Assembly (NCBI GenBank): GCA_001683735.1
Contig: LUGG01000041.1
Span: 310,001 to 374,000 of the forward strand
Length of the DNA: 64,000 bases
Reading direction: 5' to 3'
DNA from: Grifola frondosa
Taxonomy: Eukaryota; Basidiomycota; Agaricomycetes; Polyporales; Grifolaceae
A model generated the notes under the pieces. That model was not told the DNA's origin. It made no database searches and was given only the letters and a program-made list of their open reading frames with translations. The position numbers and the translations under genes were made by a program. Below are positions 37,225 through 49,399 of the stretch, piece after piece. Positions within the stretch are counted from its first letter, which is position 1. Every line of letters starts with the position of its first letter.

Positions 37225-39073
37225 ATGATGGCTCTCTCGTCGACACTGCGCTTGCTCGCTCGCCGTTCTCGACGTCTTCCATCACTTTCCACACTTCGTT
37301 CTTACAGTCATGTACAGCACAAGAGCGGATCTTTCTACAACACCGCCGTAGCAGGACTCACCGAGGAACAGACCGAGGCACGTAAGCGCCTGGCGCTCCT
37401 CTTTAGCTCCAGGAGAGGACACTGAGATTATTATGTATAGTTCAGGAATGCCGTGTCAGAGTTTGCAGAAAAGGAGATTGCCCCTCGGGCTGCTGAGATC
37501 GACCGAAGCAACAACTTCCCTGCGGTGAGCTCACTCTTCTCCGACTTTCGCGTAACACCATTATTATACTGTGCGCGTTATTAACCCTGAGTGCAGGATT
37601 TATGGGAGAAGCTTGGCTCGATGGGTCTACTCGGAATCACGGTATCTTCAGAGTACGGCGGCCTTGCTCTTGGATACTTCAACCACACCCTGGCGATGGA
37701 GGAGCTTTCGCGAGCATCAGGATCTGTAGCGCTCTCATATGGTGCGCACTCCAATCTCTGCGTGAACCAGGTGAGGTCCACCCGCCTGGCCATTTTGATC
37801 GATTGCGACTTACCGACGGTGCTGTTGTTGTGGATATGACAGATCCACCGGTGGGGCACGGACGCACAGAAGGCAAAGTATCTTCCCGACCTCATATCGG
37901 GCAAGAAGGTGGGGAGCTTGGCGATGAGTGAGCCCGGGAGTGGCAGTGATGTCGTCAGCATGAAATTGCGCGCGACGAAGGTAGAGGGCGGTTGGAAGCT
38001 CACCGGGAACAAATTTTGGTGTGTGTTCTGCTCAGCCCCATCCATACAGCAGCTCAATTTCTCGCTTTCATACCATAGGATAACTAACGGTCCCACCGCT
38101 TCCACGCTCGTCGTTTATGCGAAGTCATCGCCCGAGAAGGCATCTCGAGGGATCACCGCGTTCATAGTTGAGCGTGGCTTCGCGGGCTTCTCGACTCACC
38201 AAAAACTGGACAAAATTGGGATGCGTGGAAGCGATACCTGCGAGCTTGTTTTCGAGGATTGCTTTGTGCCAGATGGTATGGTCTCTTGTTTGATTGTCGG
38301 TTTGACGAAGAGGGCTGAAGATTTTTGCTCCCAGAGAATGTGCTTGGCCCAATTGATGGTGGCGTTCAGGTTCTCATGTCTGGGCTTGATCTGGAGCGAT
38401 TGGTACTGAGTGGGGGTCCCCTCGGGTGCGTCACTGTTGTTCATTGCCGTCATCTCCTGTGATTAATGTCCTTGGCGGTTTTTCTACCTTGGTCTCTATC
38501 AGGTTGATGCAGGCAGCGTTCGACATCGCGGTCGAGTATGTCCACGATCGGAAACAATTTGGTCAGCCGGTTGGAACATTCCAACTCATGCAAGGTATGT
38601 AGCTCGTATCGGTTGACCGTCTTCATGGTCTGTGTGATGACGGTTGTGCTGACAGGAAAGATCGCGGATATGTACACGAAGTTGAACGCCTCACGATCGT
38701 ATGTATACGCTGTCGCTAAGGCCTGCGATGAGGGCAAAGTTAGCCGGAGGGTGCGTGCACTCTAACCTCGGCCATTTCTAATTCCTGACGAATTGCAGGA
38801 TTGTGCGGGTGCGATACTATATTCCTCCGATCGAGCAGTAGAGGTCACGATGGAGGCTATGCAATGTTTGGGTGGCAATGGTTATATCAATGGTGAGACA
38901 TTACTTGATTATTCTGGTGTCTCCGGACTCATGAAAATCTTCGGTTAGACTATCCCACAGGCCGGCTACTCCGTGACGCGCGGCTATATACCGTTGGCGC
39001 AGGCACACAAGAGATCAGGCGGATGCTCATCGGTCGAGAGTTCAACGAGGAGTTCAAGCGGAGCCATGCATGA
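37225..39073 (+). CDS. ivd: Isovaleryl-CoA dehydrogenase, mitochondrial
   Basis: Ten exons give 426 residues: 37225-37377, 37441-37524, 37597-37770, 37843-38018, 38079-38275, 38335-38425, 38503-38594, 38656-38750, 38799-38892 and 38949-39073. An Arg/Ser-rich leader ([14 protein letters not shown]) suits mitochondrial import. Acyl-CoA dehydrogenase blocks include [60 protein letters not shown], where the Glu of DLER is the IVD-type catalytic base, and [20 protein letters not shown]. It oxidises isovaleryl-CoA in leucine breakdown, passing electrons to ETF. Intron 1 appears to be GC-AG (donor at 37378), because only that keeps TEFRNAV in frame. Otherwise the gene is intact. Confidence 0.93.
37378..37440 (+). 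other. Probable GC-AG intron in ivd
   Basis: The sequence GAG|GCACGT...TATAG|TTC joins exon 1 and exon 2 in phase 0 and yields TEEQTEFRNAV, as expected for the family. The GT four bases downstream would leave the wrong phase. A one-base sequence error is the alternative. Confidence 0.55.
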
Positions 39074-39723
39074 GCAGGGTTTCTCCTAAGTTGCAGGTAC
39101 GACCTAGTATGACAGATGCTCGGTGATGTATGGATTACAGCATCTCTATGTATTTCTACGTTCATTTTATATGGTTTTATTTGAAGAAGCACTCGGAGCA
39201 CTCGCGTCCACGACAATGGAACAGCCACGTTCTGCTTTACATTCCTGTGGCGCATTCCCGAAAGATTGGAAGTATTGAAAATGACCGAGGTGTGGACTGC
39301 TGTCAAGTCCATACGACCGGTCTTTGAAGGGATCCCCTTGAACCTGGTGCACGAGCGCTCACGTCTGTTCTGCCATGTGGGGAGAGGCAAGGGAGTTGTA
39401 CCCTGGATTGCGGGGGTGTGTGATTTCCGTTTGTGGCTAGGAATTGAGATTCAATCGATGTAGATCAGCGCGTCACGTTACCGTGACGCGTCGTTCACGC
39501 GTCCTGTGTGCAAGTGGTGTAGAAAGTTAAAACCTTAGGTGTACAGACGGCCATCAGGTTTCCTTTCATTCATCAACTGCTGCCAACAAGATAAGACCCC
39601 TGACTCGATGCACGCGCCTTTCCGCTGCGATAACGCCATTCAAAAGCCCAGGCCAGACGGGGTTCGCATGCACACTCTTTTGGTCCTGCACATTCACCGT
39701 GTGCACCCTCAGATCTGCCCAAG
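39074..39723. other. Upstream region of MFS-A, left part of the duplicated segment
   Basis: There is no gene. From about 39266 the sequence matches 43298 onward upstream of MFS-B, so it is the left part of the duplication. It contains the inverted repeat at 39469-39490. Confidence 0.7.
39469..39490. promoter_or_regulatory. Inverted repeat in the MFS-A promoter (CGCGTCACG / CGTGACGCG)
   Basis: Perfect 9-bp arms flank a TTAC spacer, 234 bp upstream of the MFS-A ATG. The arms contain the CGTCA/TGACG half-sites bound by ATF/CREB-type bZIP factors. The same element, slightly changed inside, occurs upstream of MFS-B, so it has been kept in both copies. Regulator identity is inference. Confidence 0.6.
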
Positions 39724-41860
39724 ATGAATTCAGAAGTAGACTGTGAGCAGATCTTCATCTCTCGGGCTTCCCAAGTGGTCTCAACGCTCTTCTGTCTATC
39801 AAGCGAAGGGATCTACTCCATCTTTCAAGGAGAACGCGTCTCAAGTCGGAGGAGACGTGGAGAAGCAGTACAACCGCGCACCATCTGCGTCTGCCGAAGG
39901 CGGAGACTACAAGACTCGTTTCCCTCACATCGACGAGGCAAAGGTTATTCGCAAGATCGACTGCAGAGTTGTCCTGGTTTTGTGCTTATTGTACCTACTA
40001 GCATTTCTGGACCGGTACGTATATGATTTGTATATACTGATACCCTTCAGTGTTGAATGCATTACCCAGTGTGAACATCTCTAACGCAGCAGTATTCGGG
40101 TTAAAGACGGATTTGAAATTGGGCGGAAATGAATACAATATTGCGCTTGTAGTATTGTGAGTGCAGCTGCAGGGATTCAGCCATCGTCGCTGATGTTCAT
40201 CCTAGTTTCATCCCATACATTGTGTTTGAGATTCCCTCAAATGCTCTGCTGAAACACTTTAAACCGCACGTTTGGCGTGAGTATATCCCAGATGCGATCG
40301 TAGCACTCCTCCGATATCTGACATTGCTTCATAGTGTCAATATGCATGTTCTTGTTCGGGCTCATCACAATCCTCCAAGGTCTCACGCAAAGCTTCAGCG
40401 GTCTTGTTGCGGCGCGATTCTTCTTGGGTACGCCATCAAGCCTTTTCTGTGACTAGCAGCTGATGATCCTGTTACGTAGGAATTGTGGAAACTGGTGTCT
40501 TTCCTGCTTGTTTCTACCTTATCGCAATGTAGGGCATATTAGCTAACGCGCAAGCAGATTAAACTAATTCAGTTTGTGATCACAGGTGGTATAAGCGTGC
40601 AGAATCCCAAAAGCGCTACTCATTCTTGTTCGCGTCTACCTCGCTCGCGGGCGGATTCGGCGGTCTCCTGGCCAGTGCTATCGGGAAGATGGATGGCATA
40701 AGAGGCTACCGTGGCTGGAGATGGTCTTCATCTTGGGTCAGTTGCTTTTTGCGATCAATTGTATAGACATGAGCATTCAATATTGTCACCGTGTGCAGAG
40801 GGAGCTTTCACTTGTGTCGTGGCGGCGATGCTATATTTCGCGATTCCAGATTTTCCTGAGGAAGTAAAGTGGCTGACGGCTGAGGAGAAGGAGTTCGTGA
40901 AGGCACGTCTGTATGAGGACGTAGGAGATTCGAGGACGCACGAGCCGCTCAATGTCAGAAGCGTCCTCGACGTCTTCAAAGACTGTAGGTCATATCTCGT
41001 TCATGTGGCTACAGATATTCATCCACTATCAGACAAAATCATTGTGGGCGGCTTCATGTACTTTACGATCCTCGTCCCTGCATATGGTTATGGTGCGTAT
41101 TTTGATTTCCTTTCGTCCTTCGCTTGCTGAGGATGTCTCGCATATGCAGCCTACTTTGCCCCGACGATCATCCAGGGTCTCGGTCATAGCAGCATTCGTA
41201 CCCAGCTGCTATCCGTGCCGCCGTGGGGTTGTGCCTTCGTTCTGTCCATGATCGTCGCAACTGCATCGGACTACTTCAAGCATCGTTTCACATTCATTCT
41301 GGTCCTGACTGCTGTAGCCTTGACGGGCTTCATCATCCTCCTGGTCGAGCACCACAATACGAAACTGCAATATGCTGCATTGTACTTAGCGGCTATTGGC
41401 ATGTACTCTGCGATGCCAATCACAGTCTGCTGGTTTAATACCAATTGTAAGCTCTGACATTGTTCGGTGCCGATTTTGGTACTTACTGTCGCTTGATAGT
41501 GGGAGGCCATCGTAGACGCGCCGTCGGTACAGCTTGGCAAGTTGGATTTGGAAACTGTGCGTACCTATCATGCTCGCCCTCCAATTCTTTTTAAACAACA
41601 CATTTGATTTCTCTGTAGTTGGCGGTATCATCGCCGTATTCACCTTCCTCGCCAAGGACGCGCCCAAGTACATCCACGGCTACAGCATATGCATCGCGTT
41701 CCTCTGCCTGTTCGTCCTCGTGAACGTCGTGTATTTCTTCGGGGTCACGTTCGAGAACAGGATGCGTGATCGGCTCCAGGCAAGCGGCGCGAGCGTGCTC
41801 TCGGAGGACGAAAAGAAGTGTATGGGAGACCTGAACCCTGATTACAGATATTTCAGGTAG
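39724..41860 (+). CDS. MFS transporter A, DAL5/TNA1-type anion:cation symporter family
   Basis: Multi-exon gene; exon 1 is only 19 nt (MNSEVD plus one base) and the second begins at 39804 with KGSTPSFKEN. The first membrane segment is RVVLVLCLLYLLAFLDR; then NISNAAVFGLKTDL and NEYNIALVVLFIPYIVFEIPSN follow, the hallmark N-terminal half of the DAL5/TNA1 group (allantoate, nicotinate and similar anions). Later blocks are FSGLVAARFFLG, ACFYLIAMWYKRAE, FPEEVKWLTAEEKEF and the end DLNPDYRYFR. About 500 residues and about 12 membrane spans are expected. One G is missing after 40723 (GYRGWRW, then frame loss) compared with copy B at 45260, so the copy is broken or misread there. Substrate unknown. 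Confidence 0.83.
40722..40726 (+). other. Frame break in MFS-A
   Basis: Copy B reads AGATGGGTCTTC and copy A reads AGATGGTCTTC, so A lacks one G of a run. The B reading continues to FILG and a normal intron; the A reading does not. Confidence 0.75.
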
Positions 41861-43297
41861 TTGGTTCAAGTACGGGTGCCGCGGTTCAGGACGATGATAA
41901 AGATCACGATGTTTTACTGATTCCATATAGTGTATGAATAGTCGAGGATTTTGTCTGACCATCAGAATTGACCATAATGATAATCACGAGGCTTGCTCAT
42001 TCTCCTAGGCACACATACACATGTGTGACGTGCTTCTGCGCATGCATTTCGGTTGTCCGTGTCAGGGATTATATCCTGTGAGCGACTTCCAAAGCCATCG
42101 GAAAACGCTTGACAACCCAGTAATATCTGGCTGAAACCACGATCAGAAACCCGGTAAATATACAAAGAGTATAATCGCACTCGGGAGGACCGGTCTTCAT
42201 ATCATATATCTATAGTCTGGATTTAAATCTCTCACCGTGAATAGTGGAACAACCGCACAAAATCTGCTGAGACCGAGCATACTGCGAAGATAGGTGTGCT
42301 GCTGGTGAATGAGACAACGCAGGGATGTGTCGTGGACGTTGTGAGCGACCTCGCAGCCGGCTGTCAAATGCGCTTCAACCCGGGCAGTATACAGCAGTCC
42401 GGTCGCACCCATAGGCAGGGAGCCTGTATACGACTATATAGAGAGGAATACGTTGTGTCCGTGCGACGCGCAGAAAAGGAATTGCAGACTGCACAGCGAG
42501 TGGCGTTGGTGCAGGAGCACAGTGACGCGCTAAGAGGTAACGCGCACGACAGGCTTGCGTAGAGGGGGGTCGGTACAATCAAGGAAGATGTGTGTGTCTC
42601 AGGCTCAACAGCTCTGAGGCAAGCTTCACCGAAAGGGAAGCAGTAACTGCACGTGCTGGTGCCTCCTTCACTTGTAGATGACGCAGGAAGACCAAGCTCG
42701 CAGTCGAGGTAAACACAGTTCCCACATAGGTGCAGTGGTCGATCACTGCTTGCGCTGTGGCACGAATCCGAAAGCAGGGAAGCGGATGGGGAGAGGCCGA
42801 ACACCATGCACTCCATCTTCAGCGAGACACCAAGTCGGACAAGAACAGGCACAACAGGATAGGCGCCGATTAGAACACCGGCAGACATACGAAAACAGCC
42901 CGAGAACTTGCCCCCCAAGTGACACAGGCCAGGCATGCAGTGAGGTGGAGGGCGAGGATGAAATAAAAGGTGCGCCACATGCTAGAGCCCCAAGATCTGC
43001 TTCCGCTGTGTGACAGAGCCGTCAAATAAGATGTGCACAGACTGCCTGTGAAATGCGCATATAATAGAGCTCTCACATGGGGTGGTTCATAGAGGAGACC
43101 GCATGTAGGGGGCCACCGACACTTGCACAGACGTGCTAGCCATCTGTCAACGACGAGCCACCAGGAATCAGTCGGTGACGCGCACGACAAGAACTCACTT
43201 ACACTCATGCCACAAGCAGTGTCTGCCGTTATCTGGCCGACAGTGCGTTCTCGCACATACTGGTACTGTAAATACTGGTCTGAGACCGAGATGATGA
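41861..43297. other. Spacer between duplicated units, with relic of a convergent MFS gene
   Basis: The first ~370 bp match the sequence after MFS-B, including the last codons of an inverted MFS gene (listed separately). From about 42245 to 43297 the DNA is unrelated to the other unit and has only unsupported ORFs (largest minus 42978-42364). Confidence 0.6.
42197..42232 (-). pseudogene. Relic 3' end of an MFS-C-like gene
   Basis: On the minus strand the frame reads DLNPDYRYMI and then stops at 42197, matching the last codons of intact MFS-C (DLNPDYRYMV, stop 46715) along with some 3' flank. Its distance from the MFS-A stop (337 bp) is close to that from MFS-B to MFS-C (315 bp). It is therefore a truncated copy carried along with the duplicated unit. 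Confidence 0.8.
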
Positions 43298-44267
43298 ACA
43301 AGTATTGAAAATCACCCGAGGTGCGGACTGCTGTGAAGTCCCGACGACCGGTCGAACCTTGTGCACGAGCGCGCGCGTCTCCCTGCAATGCACTCGCGAC
43401 AGTAATGCTCATTTTCAAATATCTTCCTCAAAGCTCACTCAGTTGGCCTCAAAAAACTTGTATTCCATGTATTCAACGACCCGCTACGTATATATCCAAA
43501 TTTTATTCAATATAAAATATAGTAAGTCTCATTGTATCAGAGAATCATTGATGATCTTGCCATTTTCTCGACTGATCGAGCCTCAGCCCAAGAATCACCA
43601 TACTCCCTGAGTCTAAAAATCACACACTCTGTTTAAACACTACCTAGTAACATCTTGACAAATTTCCGAGTTGAAATGTTGAAGAGTGAGCCTCGAGAGC
43701 ATGAATAAGGCGAAAGCATGACAGAATGGGGTATGTCATTACCGCTTTGGGCTGTGCCGCCATCCAATCAGAGGCGCTGATACCGTGACGACTGCTCGGA
43801 GAAAAGTCGCACTTCTGTCGTGGTGCTTGTTTGCTCGATAGATTTACCATTTTTCAATTGTTTAACATCAAAAAGAATGAAACTGATAGCTAAAGGATCT
43901 CTGCTTGTGCTGAAAAAAAGTCCGAGAGATTTGGTTTGGTTTTTGTTGAGCTAGAGGTCGCACATCACAAAAAGTGCATTACCAGGCCACTGATAGTATG
44001 CGACCTGGATCGCGGGCTAGGAGATCAGCGCGTCAGGTGACCGTGACGCGTCCGTTCTCGAGTGGACTAGAAAGTTGAAACCTTCAATGTACGGCATGCC
44101 CATGAACCTCACTTGCTTTCAATCATCAACTGCTTCCGAAAAGATGAGACCGCTGACTCGATGCACGCGCCTTTCCGCTGCGATAATAAGCCCAAGCCAG
44201 ACGAGGTTCGCATGCATGCTCTCTTGGTCCTGCACATTCACCGTGTGCACCCTCAGATCTGCACAAA
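43298..44267. other. Upstream region of MFS-B, with about 0.6 kb not found in unit A
   Basis: Sequence from 43298 (AAGTATTGAAAAT...) and from about 43990 to the ATG matches the region upstream of MFS-A. The middle, about 43390-43985, is AT-rich and absent from unit A, so it is either an insertion in B or a deletion in A. No terminal repeats were recognised and its ORFs are unsupported. Confidence 0.6.
44029..44050. promoter_or_regulatory. Inverted repeat in the MFS-B promoter (CGCGTCA / TGACGCG)
   Basis: This is the counterpart of 39469-39490: outer 7-bp arms are intact while the inner bases changed to GGTGACCG. It lies 218 bp upstream of the MFS-B ATG. Retention of the outer half-sites suggests that they matter. 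Confidence 0.55.
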
Positions 44268-46400
44268 ATGAATTCAGAAACAGACGGTGAGCAGACCCTC
44301 GTCTCCCCGGCTTGCAAAGTGGTCTAAATACTTTCTTTCTGTCAAGCGAAGGGATCTACTCCATCTTTCAAGGAGAACGGGTCTCAGGCCGGAGGCGATG
44401 TGGAGAAGCAGTACAACCGCGCACCATCTGCGTCTGCCGAAGGCGGAGACTACAAGACTCGTTTCCCTCACATCGATGAGGCAAAGGTTATTCGCAAGAT
44501 CGACTGCAGAGTTGTCCTGGTTCTGTGCTTATTGTACTGGCTGACATTCCTGGACCGGTACGCACACGATTTCTATATGATCAGACTCTTCAGTGTTGAT
44601 CCCATTATCCAGTGTGAACATCTCTAATGCAGCAATATTCGGGTTGAAGACGGATTTGACATTGGGCGGAAATGAATATAACATCGCGCTTGTAGTATTG
44701 TGAGTGCAGCTGCAGGGATTCAGCTGTTGTTGCTGATGTTCTTCCTAGTTTCATCCCGTACATTGTATTTGAGATTCCCTCAAATGCTCTGTTGAAGCAT
44801 TTTAAACCGCACGTTTGGCGTGAGTATATCTCAAATTGTGATCGTAGCACTCCCCCGATTTCTGACATTGCTCCATAGTGTCAATCTGCATGTTCTTGTT
44901 TGGGATTATCACAGTCCTGCAAGGTCTTTCGCGAAACTTTAGCGGTATTACTGCGGCGCGATTCTTCTTAGGCATGCTATCAAGCCTTTTCTATGGCTAG
45001 CAGCTGATGATCCTGGTATGTAGGACTTGTGGAAACCGGTGTCTACCCTGGTTGCTTCTACCTCATTGCAATGTAGGACATATGAGCTAACATGCAAGCA
45101 GACCTAACTAATGCGATTGAAGGTGGTATAAGCGTGCAGAAGCCCAAAAGCGCTACTCATTCTTGTATGCGTGTACCACGCTGGCGGGCGGATTCGGCGG
45201 TCTCCTGGCCAGTGCTATCGGGAAGATGGATGGCATAAGAGGCTACCGTGGCTGGAGATGGGTCTTCATCTTGGGTCAGTTGCTTCTCTGATTGATTGTA
45301 TAGACGTGAACACTTAACGTTGTCACTGCGTGCAGAGGGAGCTTTCACTTGTGTCGTGGGCGCGATTCTATATTTCGTGATTTCGGATTTTCCTGAGGAA
45401 GTGAAGTGGCTGACGGCTGAGGAGAAGGAGTTCGTGAAGGCGCGTCTATATGAGGACGTAGGAGACTCGAAGAGGGACGAGCCGCTTACTGTCAGAAGCG
45501 TCCTCGACGTCCTCAAAGACTGTAGGTCATCATCTCGTTTACGTGGCTGCAGGTATTCATCCACTATCAGACAAAATCATTGTGGGCGGCTTCATGTACT
45601 TTACGATCCTCGTCCCTGCATATGGTTATGGTGCGTATTTTGATTTCCTTTCGTCCTTCGCTTGCTGAGGATGTCTCGCACATGCAGCGTACTTTGCCCC
45701 GACAATCATCCAGGGTCTTGGTTATGGCAATATTCGTACCCAACTGCTGTCTGTGCCGCCATGGGGTTGTGCCTTCGTTCTGTCCATGATCGTCGCAACT
45801 GCATCGGACTACTTCAAGCATCGTTTCACATTCCTTCTGATCCTGGCTCCTGTGTCCTTGACGGGCTTCATCATCCTCCTGGTCGAGCACACACGATACG
45901 AAACTGCAATATGCTGCATTGTTCTTGGCAGCTATGAGCTTGTACTCCGCAATGCCGATCGTAGTTTGCTGGCCCAATACCAATTGTGAGCTCTGACATT
46001 GTTCGGTGCCGTTTTTGGTACTCATCTTTACCCACTGTCGCTTGATAGTGGGAGGCCATCATAGACGCGCTGTCGGTACAGCTTGGCAAGTTGGATTTGG
46101 AAACTGTGCGTACCTATCATGCTCGCCCTCCAATTCAGCCGCATTGATTTCTCTGTAGTTGGCGGTATCATCGCCGTCTTCGCCTTCCTTGCCAAGGACG
46201 CGCCCAAGTATATCCCCGGCTACAGCATATCCATTGCGTTCATGTGTCTGTCCGTCCTCTCAAACGTCGTGTATTTCCTCGGGGTCACGTTCGAGAACAG
46301 GGCGCGTGATCGGCTGCAGGCAAGCGGCGGGAGCATGCTCTCGGAGGACGAAAAGAAGCATATGGGAGACCTGAACCCTGATTACAGATACCTCAGATAA
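44268..46400 (+). CDS. MFS transporter B, paralogue of A
   Basis: Same architecture as MFS-A, beginning MNSETD then a 61-nt-class intron, KGSTPSFKENGSQAGG, and DCRVVLVLCLLYWLTFLDR. It shares the PHVW, FYLIAM/WYKRAE and FKDYKIIVGGF joins and ends DLNPDYRYLR. Two defects differ from A. The intron donor after RFFL is GC rather than GT (44972-44973), and one extra base near 45888-45896 (GAGCACACACGATACG against GAGCACCACAATACG in A) throws the frame just before the last third. A and B are each damaged at different points, so an intact ancestor can be inferred from their comparison. If real, the B break removes the last membrane spans. Confidence 0.82.
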
Positions 46401-46714
46401 TTGGTTCAAGTACGGATGCCGCGGTTTCGGACAGCGACGAGGATCACGATGTTTTGTTCATTCTATATAGTGTATGAATAGTCGAGGATTTTGTGTCCGA
46501 GCTTCAGAGTTGACCATAGACTTACTCATTCTCCGAAGCACATATATGTGATGTCCTTTTGTGCATGCATTTCGATTGTCCCTGTCATTTTCTAAACTCC
46601 TTCCATGCTATAGTAAACATTTGATAATTCATTGATATCTGCAACCAGTCGAAATCGTGACCAGAAACCCGGTATATATACAAAGGAAATGATCGCCCTC
46701 GCAGAGACCAGTAT

Positions 46715-48839
46715 TCAAACCATGTATCTATAGTCCGGATTCAAATCTCCCAGGAGGTTTTTGTCCTCGAGCGAGATCGTTTCCTCCCCCCCTGCTGCGA
46801 GGCGGTCGCGCCTCCTGTTTTCGTATGTGATGCCGGCGAAATACACACAGTCGGCGATCATTGACAAGCAGACGAATGTGACGCAGATACTATAGCCAGG
46901 AATAAAATCCGGAGCGTCCTTCGCAAGGAAAGAGTAGGCGGATATGATGCCGCCAACTATAGACGGATCGCGAACCTGTAGTCAGAGATATTATCGAGAA
47001 CAATGAATGATGGGCATACTGTTTCCAAAGCCAATCTGCCATGCCGTGCCAACCGCACGCCTATGGTGGCCTCCCACTACGAAGACGTTGTGTAAGCGTC
47101 ATGAGTCGAAGAGCCTATAGTCACTCACAATTGGCGGTAAACCAACAAATTGCCAGCGGCATGGCGGAATAAGTTCCCATCGCCGCCAGAAATAGCGCAC
47201 CATATTGAAGATTCGTGTCATGATGCACTACCAGGAGAATGATGAATCCAGCGAGAGAGATGGCGGAGGTAGAAATGGCAAAGAGGAACCGGTGACGGAA
47301 GTAGTCCGACGCCGTGGCGCTAACCATGGCGAATGCGAAGGCGCAGGCGAAGGCAGGCACCGTGAGCAGCTGCGTGCGGATGGTGCTGTGTCCGAGGGTT
47401 TGAACGATTGTTGGAATGAAGTAAGCTATATAGATGGCACAGTTTGTTAGATGAAGAAGGGGTAGAGGAGGATGGAGCAGCAACATAATCCGTATGCAGG
47501 CACGATGCGCCCAAAATACATGAATCCTCCGACAATTATCTTGTCTGACCAAATATTCCGATCAGTATCTGCATACAACAAATAGACTCCTTTCAAAAAC
47601 TTACAGTCTTTGAAGACATTCAAAATGCTCCTCAGCGTCAACGGATCGTGTCTCATCGAATGTCCGACGTCCTCATATAACCGCGCCTTGACAAACTTCT
47701 TCTCCTCTGCAGTGAGCCATTTCACCTCTTCAGGAAAGTCCGGGATGGCGAAATAAAGCGAAATGGAGATCACAGCGGTCAACGTCCCCTCTGGAAGACG
47801 CGATCTGGATATCACTACCTAAAGAGTTGATCGATCGCAGCGCACCTAAGATGAAGATCCATCGCCAGCCGTGATAACCTCGCATACCATCCATCTTACC
47901 GATCGCGCTCGCTAGAAGGCCACCGAATGCACCAGCCAAGGTTGTAGACGAGAAGAAAAGTGAGTAACGCTTCTGCGCTTCCGCTCGCTTATACCACATA
48001 GATATGAGATAGAAGCAAGCTGGTAAAACACCGCTCTCCACTAAACCTGTGAAACAGAGCATCAGGCCTGTCGTCACACAGAAAATAGCCTCTTCCGCAC
48101 CCAAGAAAAATCGTGTGGCTACGATGCCACTGAAATTCTGCGTGAGACCCTGAAGAACGGTGATGATGCCAAACAAGAACATGCAGAGGGAAACTAGTGG
48201 AGGTGACAATCCATGTCTTAGAATTTTTGTCCTGAAGGCTATAAAGCACTCACGCCAAAGATGTGGCCTCAGCCGCTTTATTGCAGCGTTGGACGGTATC
48301 TCGAATAAGACATATGGAGCAAAACTATTCACGCGTATGTGAGCACTAGATGCTATAGTCGCACTAGATGCTATAATCGCATATAAGACTCACAACACCA
48401 CCAGCGCCGTATTGTATTCATTCCCACCCAAGTGCAAGTCGTCCTTCAACCCGAAGAGCGCAGCGTTCGAGATGTTCACGCTGAAGTGCCAGGGACCATC
48501 ATGATCTCGGCAACTCTCGCTATAGCCGAACCTGAACCAAATGCGTACCGGTCGAGGAAGGCAAGCAGATACAGGATACAGAGAACGGGAATGACCCTGA
48601 GGTCTATCTTCCAGACCAACTTGGCTTCGTCGATGTGAGAATAACGAGCAGTGAAGTCCTCTTGTAGGGAAGACTCCAGCGGTACGCCAATGGAATGCTT
48701 CTCGACGTCTCCGACATTAGGATCCTCTTTAAGCGTGGGCGCTGCACTCTTCACTTCAGTAAGAGAAAAAAACCATGTCAGATACCATTCTGTGAGGGGC
48801 AGACAGACGAGGGCACTCACATTCTCCCTCTGCGTTCAT
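46715..48839 (-). CDS. MFS transporter C, more distant paralogue, apparently intact
   Basis: Starts MNAEGE, with an intron at the same place as in A and B, then KSAAPTLKEDPNVGDVEKHS. It has IDLRVIPVLCILYLLAFLDR, NISNAALFGLKDDLHLGG, EYNTALVVLFAPYVLFEIPSN, LVESGVLPACFYLISMWYKR, WRWIFILG, and ends YENRRRDRLA then DLNPDYRYMV. It lacks the intron that A and B carry at FYLIAM^W; here the codons are continuous. Frame is kept across all the joins I checked. It converges on MFS-B (315 bp between stops). Membership of the DAL5/TNA1 anion:cation symporter group is inferred from the N-half motifs; the substrate is unknown. Confidence 0.85.
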
Positions 48840-49399
48840 TTTAGACGTGGAAAATGAGGTGCAAAGCTACGCACTAGAGCACTTTCGACGGCTTTCATAT
48901 TGAATCGTAGGCGCCTGCAGTGCGGCTACGAATGCCGAGATGATAAACACCTGATGTCAATCAGTTGCGGGGAAGACGGCTTCCACGTCTAACCATGTAT
49001 ACTGTATAATGTAATCCACAAACCTTCACAACTTTGGTAGATTGATGAAGCAGTCTATCACTAGAGACGACGGACCATTTGCGGACTCTGCATATCCTTG
49101 AAAACGCGGACATAAATTGTGACACTTCAGATATTGATTAGATAGAATATGTTACAATCAAATATTGAGGGGTGTGAGCCAATCAGCCAGCACAGATAAG
49201 GCTATGTGACCTACATTGGCATGCATTGCATATCTGCTCGTCATTGTCACAATAAGGATAGCATATGTGAAGGCATATGCTGAATCAGCGAGGGACTTCA
49301 GTTCCTCGATATATCATGTGTAACACAGTTAGACACCAAGATATATCCCAATGGTATATAGTCACTTACCCATATGAACAACTTGCTCTGCATGCGATG

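Noticed and set aside
42364..43418. Overlapping minus-strand ORFs of about 200 codons between the MFS units
   Set aside because: Cys/Ser-rich composition, no introns with good borders and no recognisable domain.
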